DNA of 64,000 nt from Pandoraea captiosa. Lineage in GTDB: Bacteria; Pseudomonadota; Gammaproteobacteria; Burkholderiales; Burkholderiaceae. The stretch spans positions 186,001 to 250,000 of the forward strand of contig NZ_CABPSQ010000002.1 in assembly GCF_902459775.1 (NCBI RefSeq), read 5' to 3'. Shown in pieces: positions 15,847-25,446 of the stretch. A model generated the notes under the pieces. It made no database searches. It saw nothing but the letters and a program-made list of their open reading frames with translations, and was not told where the DNA came from. The translations under genes and the position numbers were made by a program. How positions within the stretch are numbered: position 1 is the first letter of the stretch; each line of letters begins with the position of its first letter.

Positions 15847-18027
15847 TCAGCCGCGTTGCTTCGCCTTCAGTTCCAGACGGTACTTGTGCAGCAGCGGCTC
15901 GGTGTAACCGTTCGGCTGCGTGAGCCCTTCGAACACCAGCGCGCTTGCCGCCTTGAACGCGAGCGAGTTTTCGAAGTTCGGGGCCATCGGCACGTAATGC
16001 TTGTCGCCGGCGTTCTGCTTGTCGACCACGGCGGCCATGCGCTTCATCGTCTCTTCGACCTGTTCGCGCGTAATGACGCCGTGACGCAGCCAGTTCGCCA
16101 GATGCTGGCTCGAAATGCGCAGCGTGGCACGGTCTTCCATCAGGCCGATGTCGTTGATGTCGGGCACCTTCGAGCAGCCCACGCCCTGATCGATCCAGCG
16201 AACGACGTAGCCCAGAATGCCCTGCGCGTTGTTCTCGATCTCCTTGCGGATTTCTTCGGCGCTCCACTCGGCCTTGGCCACGACCGGTACCGTCAGCAGA
16301 CCGGCGAGCAGTGCGTCGCGCTCCTTCGCGTAATCGATCTTCTCGAGTTCCTGCTGAACGGCCTGCACGTCGACCGCGTGATAGTGCAGGGCGTGCAGCG
16401 TGGCGGCGGTGGGCGACGGCACCCAGGCCGTGTTCGCGCCGGCCTTCGGGTGGGCGATCTTCTGTTCGAGCATGGCGTGCATCAGGTCCGGCATGGCCCA
16501 CATGCCCTTGCCGATCTGTGCGCGGCCGCGCAGGCCGGCGGCCAGACCCACAAGCACGTTGCGCTTCTCGTACGCCGTGATCCAGGCCGACGACTTCATG
16601 TCGCCCTTGCGCATCATCGGACCGGCTTCCATTGCGGTATGCATTTCGTCGCCCGTGCGATCGAGGAAGCCCGTGTTGATGAAGGCGACGCGAGCAGCGG
16701 CCGCGGCGATACAGGCGGAGAGGTTCACGCTGGTGCGGCGCTCTTCGTCCATGATGCCCATCTTCAGCGTGTTGGCCGGCAGGTCGTACAGTGCCTCGAT
16801 GCGACCGAACAGCTCGTCGGCGAACGCCACTTCGGCGGGGCCGTGCATCTTCGGCTTGACGATGTAGATCGAACCGGTGCGCGAATTCAGGCGGTGCTTG
16901 CGATCGTGCAGCGACGCGAGCACGGTGACCACGCCGTCGAGAATGCCTTCCGGAATTTCGCGGCCTTCGCGGTCGGTGATCGCCGGGTTCGTCATCAGAT
17001 GGCCGACGTTGCGGATGAACAGCAGCGAGCGGCCGTGCAGCTTGACGGGCTTGCCGTCGGCGCCGGTGTACTCGCGATCGGCGTTCAGACGGCGCGTGAA
17101 CGTCTTGCCGCCCTTCGAGACTTGTTCGGTGAGCGTGCCCTGCATCAGGCCCAGCCAGTTGCGATACAACTCGACCTTGTCGTCGGCGTCCACGGCGGCG
17201 ACCGAGTCTTCACAGTCGATGATGGTCGTCACGGCGGCTTCGACGAGCACGTCCTTGATATGGGCGGCATCCGTCTTGCCGATCGGGTGAGTCGCGTCGA
17301 ACTGAATTTCGAAATGCAGACCGTTGTGCTTGAGCAGCACGGCCGTGGGCGCGGCAGCGTCGCCCTGGAAGCCGACGAACAGCGACGGCGTGGCCAGCGA
17401 GGTCTTGCCGTTCGTGGTCGTCACGACCAACTGGCCGTTTTCGACGGCGTAGCCGGTGGCGTCCTTGTGCGACCCATTGGCCAGCGGCGCGGCCTGGTCG
17501 AGGAAGCCGCGCGCGAAGGCGATCACAAGTTCGCCGCGCTTCGGGTTGTAGCCGGTGCCTTTCTCCGCACCGCCGGTCTCGGGGATGGCGTCGGTGCCGT
17601 ACAGGGCGTCGTACAGGCTGCCCCAGCGCGCATTCGCGGCGTTCAGGGCGTAGCGGGCGTTCGACAGCGGCACCACGAGCTGCGGGCCTGCCTGTTCGGC
17701 GATCTCGTAATCGACGTCCGCCGTGGTGGCCTTGACGCTTGCCGGGGCGGGCAGCAGGTAGCCGATCTTCTCCAGGAAGGCGCGGTATGCGCTCGGGTCG
17801 GCGATCGGACCCGGGTTGGCGCGGTGCCAGTTGTCGAGCTCGCCTTGCAGACGATCACGCTCGGCGAGCAGTGCGCGGTTCTTCGGGGCGAGGTCGTGAA
17901 CGATGGCGTCGAAGCCTTTCCAGAACGCGTCGACATCGACACCGGTGCCCGGGAGGGCTTCCTTTTCGATGAACGCGATCAGATTGTCTGCGACCGTCAG
18001 GCCGCCACGCTTGGAAGTGGAAGTCAT
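15847..18027 (-). CDS. glcB: Malate synthase G
   Basis: A 726-residue single-chain malate synthase of the G type, which condenses glyoxylate with acetyl-CoA to malate in the glyoxylate and glycolate pathways. Length matches the family. Recognisable blocks are [71 protein letters not shown] and the C-terminal [18 protein letters not shown]. The catalytic Asp/Arg region and the DEERRT block are intact. The ATG at 18027 (MTSTSKRGG) gives the standard N terminus; the open frame upstream to 18111 is not typical. It is a single gene with a 484-bp upstream region and a hairpin after it. Confidence 0.95.
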   Translation of the reverse strand: MTSTSKRGGLTVADNLIAFIEKEALPGTGVDVDAFWKGFDAIVHDLAPKNRALLAERDRLQGELDNWHRANPGPIADPSAYRAFLEKIGYLLPAPASVKATTADVDYEIAEQAGPQLVVPLSNARYALNAANARWGSLYDALYGTDAIPETGGAEKGTGYNPKRGELVIAFARGFLDQAAPLANGSHKDATGYAVENGQLVVTTTNGKTSLATPSLFVGFQGDAAAPTAVLLKHNGLHFEIQFDATHPIGKTDAAHIKDVLVEAAVTTIIDCEDSVAAVDADDKVELYRNWLGLMQGTLTEQVSKGGKTFTRRLNADREYTGADGKPVKLHGRSLLFIRNVGHLMTNPAITDREGREIPEGILDGVVTVLASLHDRKHRLNSRTGSIYIVKPKMHGPAEVAFADELFGRIEALYDLPANTLKMGIMDEERRTSVNLSACIAAAAARVAFINTGFLDRTGDEMHTAMEAGPMMRKGDMKSSAWITAYEKRNVLVGLAAGLRGRAQIGKGMWAMPDLMHAMLEQKIAHPKAGANTAWVPSPTAATLHALHYHAVDVQAVQQELEKIDYAKERDALLAGLLTVPVVAKAEWSAEEIRKEIENNAQGILGYVVRWIDQGVGCSKVPDINDIGLMEDRATLRISSQHLANWLRHGVITREQVEETMKRMAAVVDKQNAGDKHYVPMAPNFENSLAFKAASALVFEGLTQPNGYTEPLLHKYRLELKAKQRG

Positions 18028-18511
18028 GATGCTGTACTCGAGTTTGAAAACCTGGTTGACGCGACGCCGTCCACCTCTTGGCGCGATGCCGACGCATTTT
18101 GCGACGGGCACTTCGTCAGGAGAACGGACGTTAAGGGGCAGTCGGGCAGTCTTATATAAGAGTCTGAGTGTAATCCTTCTCCGGTCGCTCGGAAACCCGG
18201 TATTTCCAGTCCCGGCACCCGCGCAGCTTATAGGTGGGATAAGGGTTTGCGTATGACATCGGCGCCATAAGGCTTTGCGTCCGATGCGTGATTTTTCGTG
18301 TGCAGTTGCAGCATTCGGTATGGCGTTTCACTTTATGAGAAACGCTGCGTCATGGGCGAGGATGGGGCGAGACGCGCGTGCGCAGACAATTTGATCGGGC
18401 GATGGGGATTGTCGGGACGGCGGGTACACTCGACGTTTTCGCGCATCGCCACGCGCGGACCCCGCTTTTACGAAAATCCCCCAAAGACCTGCTGCCCAGG
18501 AGGCATGAGTC
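18028..18511. other. Intergenic promoter region between glcB and pepE
   Basis: About 480 bp between two divergent genes. It contains an AT-rich stretch around 18150-18180 and another near 18290-18340, plausible promoter sites. I see no conserved RNA, repeat or open frame with a ribosome site. Confidence 0.45.
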
Positions 18512-19225
18512 GTGAAACAGATTTTGATGATGAGCAGCTCCCGCAAGGGCACGTCGGCGTATCTGGAACATGCTGAAGAGCAGGTGCATGCGGTGCTCAA
18601 GGGGCGCGCAAAACGCGTGCTGTTCGTGCCCTATGCCGGGGGCATCACGTTCAGCTTCGACGAGTACGAAACGCGCGTGAAGCCGTCGTTCGAGCGTTTC
18701 GGTTACGCGCTGGAGTCGATTCATCATCACAAGGATGCGCGCGCGGCCGTCGAGCAGGCCGAAGCGGTGGTTGTCGGCGGCGGGAACACGTTTGTGTTGC
18801 TCGACCGCATGTACAACGCAGGCATCGTCGGGTTGTTGCGCGAGCGGGTGAATGCGGGCATGCCTTACGTCGGATGGAGTGCGGGCGCGAACGTCGTGTG
18901 TCCGACCATTCGCACGACCAACGACATGCCGATCGTCGAGCCGCCTACGCTCAAGTCACTGAACCTTGTGCCGTTTCAGGTGAATCCGCACTTCATCAGC
19001 GGCAAGCCGGCGGGCCACAACGGCGAGTCGCGTGAGGAGCGGCTGGCGGAGTATCTGGCGATCAACCCGGATGAGCGCGTCGTGGCGATTCCGGAAGGCG
19101 TGGCGCTGCACGTGCACGGCGAACACGCGACGGTGCTCGGCGAATTCGATGCCTTGCATTTCAGGCAAGGCGGCGTTGTCGACAAGATTCCGACAGGGAG
19201 TACGTTTGCGTTGGCGTCGATCTGA
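18512..19225 (+). CDS. pepE: Dipeptidase E (S51 peptidase)
   Basis: A 237-residue alpha-aspartyl dipeptidase of family S51. The serine nucleophile is S123 in GWSAGANV; the expected triad partners are D138 (TNDMP) and H160 (VNPHF), and GGGNTF at 89-94 is typical. It hydrolyses Asp-X dipeptides in the cytoplasm. The start is GTG at 18512: AGGAGG at 18498-18503 lies 8 nt before it, while the ATG within that interval is out of frame. Length is close to E. coli PepE. It stands alone in its neighbourhood. Confidence 0.92.
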   Translation: MKQILMMSSSRKGTSAYLEHAEEQVHAVLKGRAKRVLFVPYAGGITFSFDEYETRVKPSFERFGYALESIHHHKDARAAVEQAEAVVVGGGNTFVLLDRMYNAGIVGLLRERVNAGMPYVGWSAGANVVCPTIRTTNDMPIVEPPTLKSLNLVPFQVNPHFISGKPAGHNGESREERLAEYLAINPDERVVAIPEGVALHVHGEHATVLGEFDALHFRQGGVVDKIPTGSTFALASI

Positions 19226-19403
19226 AGCGTCGCCATGAAGGACGTGCGGCGACAGCGATTCGACGTCGCCGCGTCAGGCGGACGACCTTACAGGATGAGG
19301 CTTTCCGTAAATTCCGAAATGCGCCTTGTTTGCCCGAGGCCTCGGTCGCGATACGTGTTTGTGGTGGCACAATTCCGGCTAACTTTTTGATCCATCGAAA
19401 CCC

Positions 19404-20022
19404 ATGCCGGGTTGGGTCTCCGCGTTATGTGTGTGCAGACGCGAACTACGTATCGAGGTGGCGACGCTCGCCAGACGTTGGCCTCAATTTGTCTGCCTCG
19501 TGTTTCTGGGCATCTTCTGCCTTTATTTCTTCGAGACGAAGGCTTTTTCGAGGGCATCGATTCCCCTCGTCTCGTTTCTCACCTATGCCGCCGGGGGCGC
19601 CACGATTCTGCTCTCCGGGCTCTGCCTTGCAGAGCGGATCACTTGCCAGAAGATCGTCGCTTTCTGCGCCATCGTCGCGGGCGTTGCGGCGATGTGTCTC
19701 TCCGACACAGGCGCTACCGGAACGGCAATGGGCATCTTGCTGGCGGGAGGGATTCAGTCTCCCCAGCGGGACTCAGTTGATGACGCTCGCTGCACTTGTT
19801 CTGCTGCCGACGATCGGTGGCTTCTACTTCACCACGCGCGCCGTGGCCAGCGGGCAGGCAAGCACGGTACAGATTATCGAGACGAGCGATCCACTATTTG
19901 CCACGTTGTTCGGGTTCTGGATTTTCGGCGACACACTCAACCTCTCGGGTACGTTAGGTGCGGTATTCATCGCAATGGGGCTGATTGTCGCCGTCTGGCG
20001 TCGCCGCGCCGCCACAATCTGA
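19404..20022 (+). pseudogene. Broken EamA/DMT transporter gene
   Basis: Two pieces of one EamA-type drug/metabolite transporter lie in different frames. The first (from about 19440, including FVCLVFLGIFCLYFFETKAF and SFLTYAAGGATILLSGLCLA) stays open to about 19755. The second, one frame over, runs from about 19770 to the stop at 20022 (MTLAALVLLPTIGGFYFTTR, STVQIIETSDPLFATLFGFW, AVFIAMGLIVAVW). Ten membrane spans are expected, but the first two and about two in the middle are missing, so there has been an N-terminal loss and an internal deletion or frameshift near 19750-19780. No start with a ribosome site is visible. This is best read as a decaying remnant. Confidence 0.75.
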
Positions 20023-20179
20023 CTGACGGGGCAAGCGGATGAAGTCGATGAAGCGTCCTTCGTTGACGTAAACGACACCGCCGCCCGGGCGTATGCCACG
20101 AGCGGCGGGAATCTTGCTTCAGCCTCGCGGCGTGCGAGGCGCGCGTGGCGGCGATGTCGCCGCGTTGCGGGCGCGACGA

Positions 20180-20602
20180 TCAGGCGTCGTCGTCGAGCCA
20201 GGGGACTTCGACGTCGGTCAGGAATGCGACCATCGCCAGCGGGCGCGCCTCGTGGCGGCCCATTTTGCCGTCGGCGCGATGCCACACGACCCGGAACGTC
20301 TCGGGGTGTTTGTCGGCGATCAGCTGCACGGTGCGCAACTCTTCTTCTTCGGCCTCTTCGATGGGGCCGTCGAACGACAGCACGAGCGCCTGCGGCCACA
20401 CGCCATCTTCCGGATCGTAGACCTTGTCGCCGTTCGGCACGTCTACCACCGCTTCGACGCCGATCGTCGCCGACGCTGCCACGATCATCTCGCCCAGCGC
20501 GCGCAGCAACGCGGTCGCACGTGCAGAGTTGATCTGGCGCATGGCGAGATCGCCGCGCGTCAGCGCTTGTTCCAGCTTGGGGTCGGTTTTTTGTTTGGAC
20601 AT
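20180..20602 (-). CDS. Hypothetical cytoplasmic protein, acidic
   Basis: A 140-residue protein beginning MSKQKTDPKLEQALTRGDLA with an acidic centre and end (PIEEAEEEELRTVQ, VPWLDDDA). No signal peptide, membrane helix or known motif. AGGAA about 6 nt before the ATG at 20602 and good codon use support it; the frame extends further up to 20692 but without a ribosome site. It diverges from the DUF2288 gene with about 150 bp between. Function cannot be assigned. Confidence 0.8.
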   Translation of the reverse strand: MSKQKTDPKLEQALTRGDLAMRQINSARATALLRALGEMIVAASATIGVEAVVDVPNGDKVYDPEDGVWPQALVLSFDGPIEEAEEEELRTVQLIADKHPETFRVVWHRADGKMGRHEARPLAMVAFLTDVEVPWLDDDA

Positions 20603-20756
20603 GCGGTTCCTCGGTAAAACGTTAGCCACCGCGCGGCGGCCATGCCATGTCACTGCGACATCGGCCCACGCGCGGGGTTCCGATGCTACCACCGTCGCGC
20701 TCGCCGGGGCGCATTACAATGCGGGTTTTCGCAATTCGCACATCCCGACGCCCCTC

Positions 20757-21113
20757 ATGGATTCCTCCAAACCCACCGATTCCGCCAAGCCTGCCAACAC
20801 GGGCGCCGATACGCAACCCAGCGACGTCTATCTGCGCCTGCTGGGCGAAACTGCCAAGATCGACTGGAAGGATCTGGAATCGTTTTTCGCACGCGGGGTT
20901 CTGCTGTTCGTCTCGCCCGGGGTCGACCTCGTGTCGGTCGCCGAGGCCGTCGCGAACGACGACAAGGCCACCGTCACACAATGGCTGACGTCTGGCATGG
21001 TGCAACGCATGCAGTCGGAACAAGCCGCCGATTTCGCCGCACGCATGCCCGAATTGTGGGCCGTAGTCGTCGCGCCGTGGGTGCTCGTTCAGGAGCGCGG
21101 CATCGCGGCCTGA
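20757..21113 (+). CDS. DUF2288 family protein
   Basis: A 118-residue cytoplasmic protein. After a Ser/Thr/Pro-rich leader, the segment LLGETAKIDWKDLESFFARG (28-47) and VLLFVSPGVDLVSVAEAVAND follow, the pattern of DUF2288 proteins. Function is unknown. The ATG at 20757 is the only reasonable start in frame. It diverges from a 140-residue hypothetical gene and converges on another hypothetical about 120 bp downstream. Confidence 0.8.
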   Translation: MDSSKPTDSAKPANTGADTQPSDVYLRLLGETAKIDWKDLESFFARGVLLFVSPGVDLVSVAEAVANDDKATVTQWLTSGMVQRMQSEQAADFAARMPELWAVVVAPWVLVQERGIAA

Positions 21114-21230
21114 GTCCCGTTTTTCGTCATGGGCGAGCGCCACGCGCTCGCGTCGGCGCGGGCAGATCGTCATGCGGCATGGCTGACGACCGATCGGTGA
21201 TCTTGCCTCGGCCTGCCGCACCGCGCGGCG

Positions 21231-21614
21231 TTATTCCGTGATGCCCGCTTCCACGAGGCGTCGCGTGCAGTCTTCCAGCAAATCCTGCGCCACCGCGGAT
21301 GCGTACGCATAGTCCGCGTCGAGCGATTCCGTCATTTCATGCGCCGTATAGAGGCCCGCTTCGCGTGAGAGCGTACCCGCCAGCTCGCGGGCGAAGTCGT
21401 CGCTCAGCGTGGAGAGCAGGCGTCGCTCATCCAGCGGCAATTGCAGCTTCGAGCGCGACAGCCACATCTGCGCAAGCGTTGCGCCCTGCTTGTCCGTCAT
21501 CCACTGACCATGCTCGTAGAACGCCGACAGACGCTCGGCGGTCAGCGCGAACAACAGTGCGCGGCGGGTGTTGAAATTCAGACGAATCGGTTGATTGGGC
21601 GTGGCTTCCGGCAT
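21231..21614 (-). CDS. Hypothetical protein, helical
   Basis: A 127-residue soluble protein (MPEATPNQPIRLNFNTRRAL...) predicted to be mostly helical, without signal or membrane segment. I do not recognise a family. It lies downstream of, and on the same strand as, a LysR gene with about 48 bp between, so they could share a transcript, though a promoter in between cannot be excluded. Confidence 0.75.
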   Translation of the reverse strand: MPEATPNQPIRLNFNTRRALLFALTAERLSAFYEHGQWMTDKQGATLAQMWLSRSKLQLPLDERRLLSTLSDDFARELAGTLSREAGLYTAHEMTESLDADYAYASAVAQDLLEDCTRRLVEAGITE

Positions 21615-21662
21615 GACGACAACCGCAATATGCGGACAAAAACGAGATCAGCGGCAAAGGTA

Positions 21663-22556
21663 TCACGCGAAGAGTCGCAGCAGCGCATTGCGCGCGTGGC
21701 GGATCAGGTCGGTCTCGTCGGCGTGCCCCGGCAACAGATGAAATTCCGCGCGCGGCAGGGGCGGCAAACCGAGCGACGTGGGGCAGACGACCAGATCGGG
21801 CGTGAGGGCCGATTCGTTCAGGCACGAAATACCCAGTCCCGCGCCGAGCGCCAGTTGCATGCCCGCGACGCCCGCCGCCGAATGCGAGACGCGATACGGG
21901 ATCTTGTGCCGCTCAAGCACGTTGACCACAAGCGTTTGCAGGGCGCACGGACGCGGCAGCGTGATCAGCGGCAGCGGCATGTCGAGCGGCTCGGACGCGG
22001 TTGCGGACATCGCCCACACGAGACGCTCGCGTCGCACCAGTGTGGCCGAAGTCCCCTCGCCTGCGACCTCCTCACCGGCACTGACCTCCTCGTTCAACAG
22101 ACGCAACGCGAGCCCGACGTCGAAGTGCTCGCCGGTCAGGGCCGTGCGCTCGATCTGCGAACTCTGCATGGCGCTCACGTGAAGCCGCAGGCGCGGGTAC
22201 AGGTTCGTAAAACGCTTGAGCACGCGGCCGACATCTTGCGGACGGTAGTAGTCCGTGATGGCGATGCGCAACTCGCCGTCGAGCAACACGCCCTGCAAAT
22301 CTTCGAACGCCGCTTCCGACAATGCCGCGATCTGACGCGCATAGGTCATCAGGCGCGTGCCGGCCGGTGTTGGACGCATCCCTTTTCGCGAGCGCACCAG
22401 CAACGGTTGCCCAGCGCGCGCTTCGAGCTTCTTGAGTTGTTCGCTGACCGTCGACTGCGACAGAAAGATCTGCTCGGCAGCAGCCGAAATGCTGCCGGCG
22501 TCGTGAATGGCGATGAAGGTACGTAACTGTGTCAGGTCGAAGGCGCGGGCGTTCAT
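21663..22556 (-). CDS. LysR-family transcriptional regulator
   Basis: A 297-residue LysR regulator. The helix-turn-helix is at residues about 7-65 (LTQLRTFIAIHDAGSISAAA, IFLSQSTVSEQLKKLEARAG), and the effector domain starts at about 92. Divergent from an MFS transporter gene starting 235 bp away, with a strong interrupted palindrome between them that is the likely operator. It probably controls that transporter; the inducer is unknown. ATG 22556 gives the usual N terminus; longer readings of the frame do not add recognisable sequence. Confidence 0.9.
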   Translation of the reverse strand: MNARAFDLTQLRTFIAIHDAGSISAAAEQIFLSQSTVSEQLKKLEARAGQPLLVRSRKGMRPTPAGTRLMTYARQIAALSEAAFEDLQGVLLDGELRIAITDYYRPQDVGRVLKRFTNLYPRLRLHVSAMQSSQIERTALTGEHFDVGLALRLLNEEVSAGEEVAGEGTSATLVRRERLVWAMSATASEPLDMPLPLITLPRPCALQTLVVNVLERHKIPYRVSHSAAGVAGMQLALGAGLGISCLNESALTPDLVVCPTSLGLPPLPRAEFHLLPGHADETDLIRHARNALLRLFA

Positions 22557-22621
22557 GACGGCTCTCGTCGGAGGCATTCCACGGCATAGCGCATGAATCT
22601 GGCTTTTACCGTAGTTAATTC

Positions 22622-22652
22622 GGAAAACACGATGCAAGTCATCGAGTTTTCC
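22622..22652. promoter_or_regulatory. Probable LysR operator, 13-bp interrupted dyad
   Basis: GGAAAACACGATG (22622-22634) and CATCGAGTTTTCC (22640-22652) are reverse complements with one mismatch around a 5-nt spacer. The site is 66 bp upstream of the LysR start and 140 bp upstream of the MFS start, the expected place for an LTTR recognition site. Confidence 0.65.
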
Positions 22653-22791
22653 CGCTTTTCCGATGGATTGTACCTCCGTAGCATGCGGAGCATGGTGGCC
22701 TGATCGTCGTGCGGATGATGCAAGCGAGACAGGCGACTTCCGATTCCTTGCTCTGAGACGCGCGCCCCCCGGGCCGCGCCCTGTGTCACTC

Positions 22792-24222
22792 ATGAATGAA
22801 CGTCTGTGTTCCGTGCCTGCTGCACCAGTGAATGCAGCGGCGAGCCGTTGTTCCGCCGCTTCCATCGGTTCCCCCACGTCTGCGGCTTCTGCGGTGGGCG
22901 CGCCGTCTGTGTCATCCGCGCCGGTCGCGCCGAGCGCGCCGAATTGCACCGTAGCCCTCGGTCCTGGTCATCGCTGGAAGGTTCTCGGCGTAGGGGTTGC
23001 CGCCAACGGCAGCTTTGCGGCTGCCATGGGCGGTATCCCTGCTACGGCCGTGCAGATGCGAAGCGACTATGCCCTGGGGACCGGCGACCTCGGCATAGTG
23101 CTTGGCATGATCGGTCTGGGCATCGCCGTTTCCGAATTGCCGTGGGGCATGTTGACGGACCGCTGGGGCGACCGGCGCGTGTTGCTCGTCGGGTTGCTGG
23201 TGACGGCGGCGGCGCTATTGGGACTGGGTCTGTGGGTCGTGCCGACGGCACATGCCATTCCGTCGATGCCGACGCTCGCCGCCGGCATGCTGGCAATCGG
23301 GGTGCTTGGCGGCAGCGTGAACGGGTCGAGCGGACGCGCGGTCATGCGCTGGTTTCACGACAGCGAGCGCGGACTGGCGATGAGCGTGCGCCAGTGCGCG
23401 GTTCCGATGGGCAGCGGTATCGGCGCGCTGGTGCTGCCGGGCACCGCGCTGCATTTCGGCTTCGGCGCCGTGTTCGTCGGACTTGCCGTGACGTGTGTGG
23501 CCGCGGCGGGCATGGCATGGCTGTGGTTGCTCGAACCCCCCGAGGAACCGCACGACACGATGCGTCGCAACGGTGCGCGGGCCAATGTGCCTCATGGCAC
23601 GCATGGCGCCTCCTACTCGCCGCTGCGCGATGCGCGACTGCTGAGCACCGCGTTGGGCATGGCCGTGCTTGTCATGCCGCAGGTGGCGGTCGTTACATTC
23701 GGCACGGTGTTTCTGCATGACTTTGCCCATGTGAGCGTGCTGACGATTTCGCTGACCCTGGGCGCCGTGCAGGCGGGCGCTGCGATCACCCGCGTGTGGA
23801 GCGGCCGTTACACGGACAAACGTCGCAACCGCCCTGCCTATCTGCGCGTGTGCACGATTGCCGTGGGCATCGTCTTCGCCATGTTGGGGTTGCTCGTCGC
23901 GCTGCTCTCGCTGCGTGCCGATTGGCTCGCTCATGGCACGCCGCTGATGATCGCGCTGTTGATCGCGGGCGGTGTGATCGCGTCTGCCTGGCACGGCGTG
24001 GCCTTTACCGAACTGGCGACGCTGGCTGGCGCCTCGCGCGCGGGCACGGCGCTCGGTATCGGCAACACGGGGGTTTTCCTCACGATGTTTCTCACGCCGT
24101 TGACGATTCCGCTGCTGTTGTCATTGGGCGGATGGGGGCTCGTGTGGGCGGGCGGTCTGGTCTGCGCCGCGCTGGCGTGGCCGCTCTTCGCGTGGTCGCA
24201 TCGTGAGCTCAGGCGGGCATGA
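22792..24222 (+). CDS. MFS transporter (CynX/NarK-like)
   Basis: A 476-residue, twelve-span MFS transporter. An Ala/Ser/Pro-rich leader of about 60 residues precedes the first helix. The conserved loop after helix 2 reads GMLTDRWGDRRVL, and a second copy in the C-terminal half is SGRYTDKRRNRP. Overall pattern is of the cyanate/nitrate-type or oxalate/formate-like branch; the substrate is not known. The start at ATG 22792 is one choice; the long unstructured leader means a downstream start cannot be excluded. Divergent from a LysR gene that likely controls it. Confidence 0.85.
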   Translation: MNERLCSVPAAPVNAAASRCSAASIGSPTSAASAVGAPSVSSAPVAPSAPNCTVALGPGHRWKVLGVGVAANGSFAAAMGGIPATAVQMRSDYALGTGDLGIVLGMIGLGIAVSELPWGMLTDRWGDRRVLLVGLLVTAAALLGLGLWVVPTAHAIPSMPTLAAGMLAIGVLGGSVNGSSGRAVMRWFHDSERGLAMSVRQCAVPMGSGIGALVLPGTALHFGFGAVFVGLAVTCVAAAGMAWLWLLEPPEEPHDTMRRNGARANVPHGTHGASYSPLRDARLLSTALGMAVLVMPQVAVVTFGTVFLHDFAHVSVLTISLTLGAVQAGAAITRVWSGRYTDKRRNRPAYLRVCTIAVGIVFAMLGLLVALLSLRADWLAHGTPLMIALLIAGGVIASAWHGVAFTELATLAGASRAGTALGIGNTGVFLTMFLTPLTIPLLLSLGGWGLVWAGGLVCAALAWPLFAWSHRELRRA

Positions 24223-24246
24223 ACGCTGCGCGTAGCGGTTCGTCGC

Positions 24247-25158
24247 TCAACAAGGCAGGTGAACGTTGTCCACGAGAAAGTCGAGAAATGCCCGCACGCG
24301 GGCGGGCAAGTGGCCGCCCTGGCCGACATACACGGCATGCACCGGCTCGAGATCGCCGGGGTTGTAGTCTTCGAGCACCGGCACGAGACGCCCTTCGCGC
24401 AGATCGGCGTCCACGTGATATCGGGAGTGACGGGCGAGCCCCACGCCCTGAAGCGCGAGACGGCGCATGGTCTCGCCGTCGCTCGTCAACACGTTGCCTG
24501 CGGGTGGGTACAGGGTGACGCCGCCCGCGCCGTCGCGAAACGGCAAGCCTTCGATGTGACGCTCGAAATTGAACGCCATGACGTTGTGCCGGATGAGGTC
24601 CGCCGGCGTACGCAACGGCGCACTGCGCGCGAGATAGTCGGGTGAGGCCACCACGTGCACACGACTCTCCCCCAGCTTGCGTGCAACGAGCCGAGAGTCG
24701 CGCAACGGACCTGCGCGCACGGCGACATCGGCGCGCTGGGAGAGCAGGTCGACGACGGTGTCCGTGAGCGTCAGATCGAGCCGGATCTCAGGATACTTCG
24801 CCAGAAACGCCGGGATGACCGGCAACAGATAGAGCGTGCCGATCGGGACGCTCGAATTCACGCGCAACAAGCCGCGCGGCACGGCGCCGGCGGCCGCCTC
24901 GCGTTCTGCGGCGTCGATGTCGGCCAGCACGCGCAGCGTTCGTTCGTGGAACGCGGTGCCTTCCGGGGTGAGTTGCAGACGTCGTGTGGAGCGGTTGAAA
25001 AGACGGGCGCCGAGTCGCGCTTCAAGCCGCGCGACCAGCTTGCTGACGGCCGAAGGCGTCATGTGCAATGCGCGCGCCGCCGCCGAAAAGCCACCGAGCT
25101 CCACCACGCGCGCGAACACTTCCATATCGCCTGAGCGGTTGACTTCCTGTCGACCCAT
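24247..25158 (-). CDS. LysR-family transcriptional regulator
   Basis: A 303-residue LysR regulator of the large group with the HTH reading MEVFARVVELGGFSAAARAL and MTPSAVSKLVARLEARLG (residues about 12-50) and LFNRSTRRLQLTPEG after it. The effector domain covers the rest (YLLPVIPAFLAKYPEIRLDL). It diverges from an MFS gene; a perfect 21-bp palindrome lies 96 bp upstream. It ends 25 bp after the stop of the convergent MFS gene to its left. Start at ATG 25158; a second ATG 33 bp on (25125) is possible. Confidence 0.9.
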   Translation of the reverse strand: MGRQEVNRSGDMEVFARVVELGGFSAAARALHMTPSAVSKLVARLEARLGARLFNRSTRRLQLTPEGTAFHERTLRVLADIDAAEREAAAGAVPRGLLRVNSSVPIGTLYLLPVIPAFLAKYPEIRLDLTLTDTVVDLLSQRADVAVRAGPLRDSRLVARKLGESRVHVVASPDYLARSAPLRTPADLIRHNVMAFNFERHIEGLPFRDGAGGVTLYPPAGNVLTSDGETMRRLALQGVGLARHSRYHVDADLREGRLVPVLEDYNPGDLEPVHAVYVGQGGHLPARVRAFLDFLVDNVHLPC

Positions 25159-25253
25159 CTGAAGTTTTCCGAGATCTCTGCCGTGTGTGCCTGCCGTCGC
25201 CAAGGCGGGGAATCCCATGACGCCACGCCGGTGTGTCGCGCCGAGAAGCGCTG

Positions 25254-25274
25254 TTTGTGACTTGAAGTCACAAA
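25254..25274. promoter_or_regulatory. Perfect 21-bp palindrome, probable LysR operator
   Basis: TTTGTGACTT G AAGTCACAAA, symmetrical around 25264. It contains the T-N11-A core typical of LysR-type sites and lies in the divergent promoter region between the LysR gene (start 25158) and the MFS gene (start 25447). Confidence 0.75.
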
Positions 25275-25446
25275 TGATTTTCCTTCGCGCAGTCTATTTC
25301 ATCAATGCAGGGCCGTCTATATTCCGCACATCCACTCGCCGCCGGTTAGTTGGCGATTCGTCGGCCATTCCTCGGCTGCGGCCGTCGTGGGCCGTCGTCG
25401 ACCATTCGGCGCCGGTGTGCCGTCCTCACTCAGACAGGAGTTTTCC

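Noticed and set aside
15763-18159. 798-residue open frame on the plus strand
   Set aside because: It is antisense to malate synthase G, whose full-length family match on the minus strand is unambiguous; the plus-strand product has no recognisable domain.
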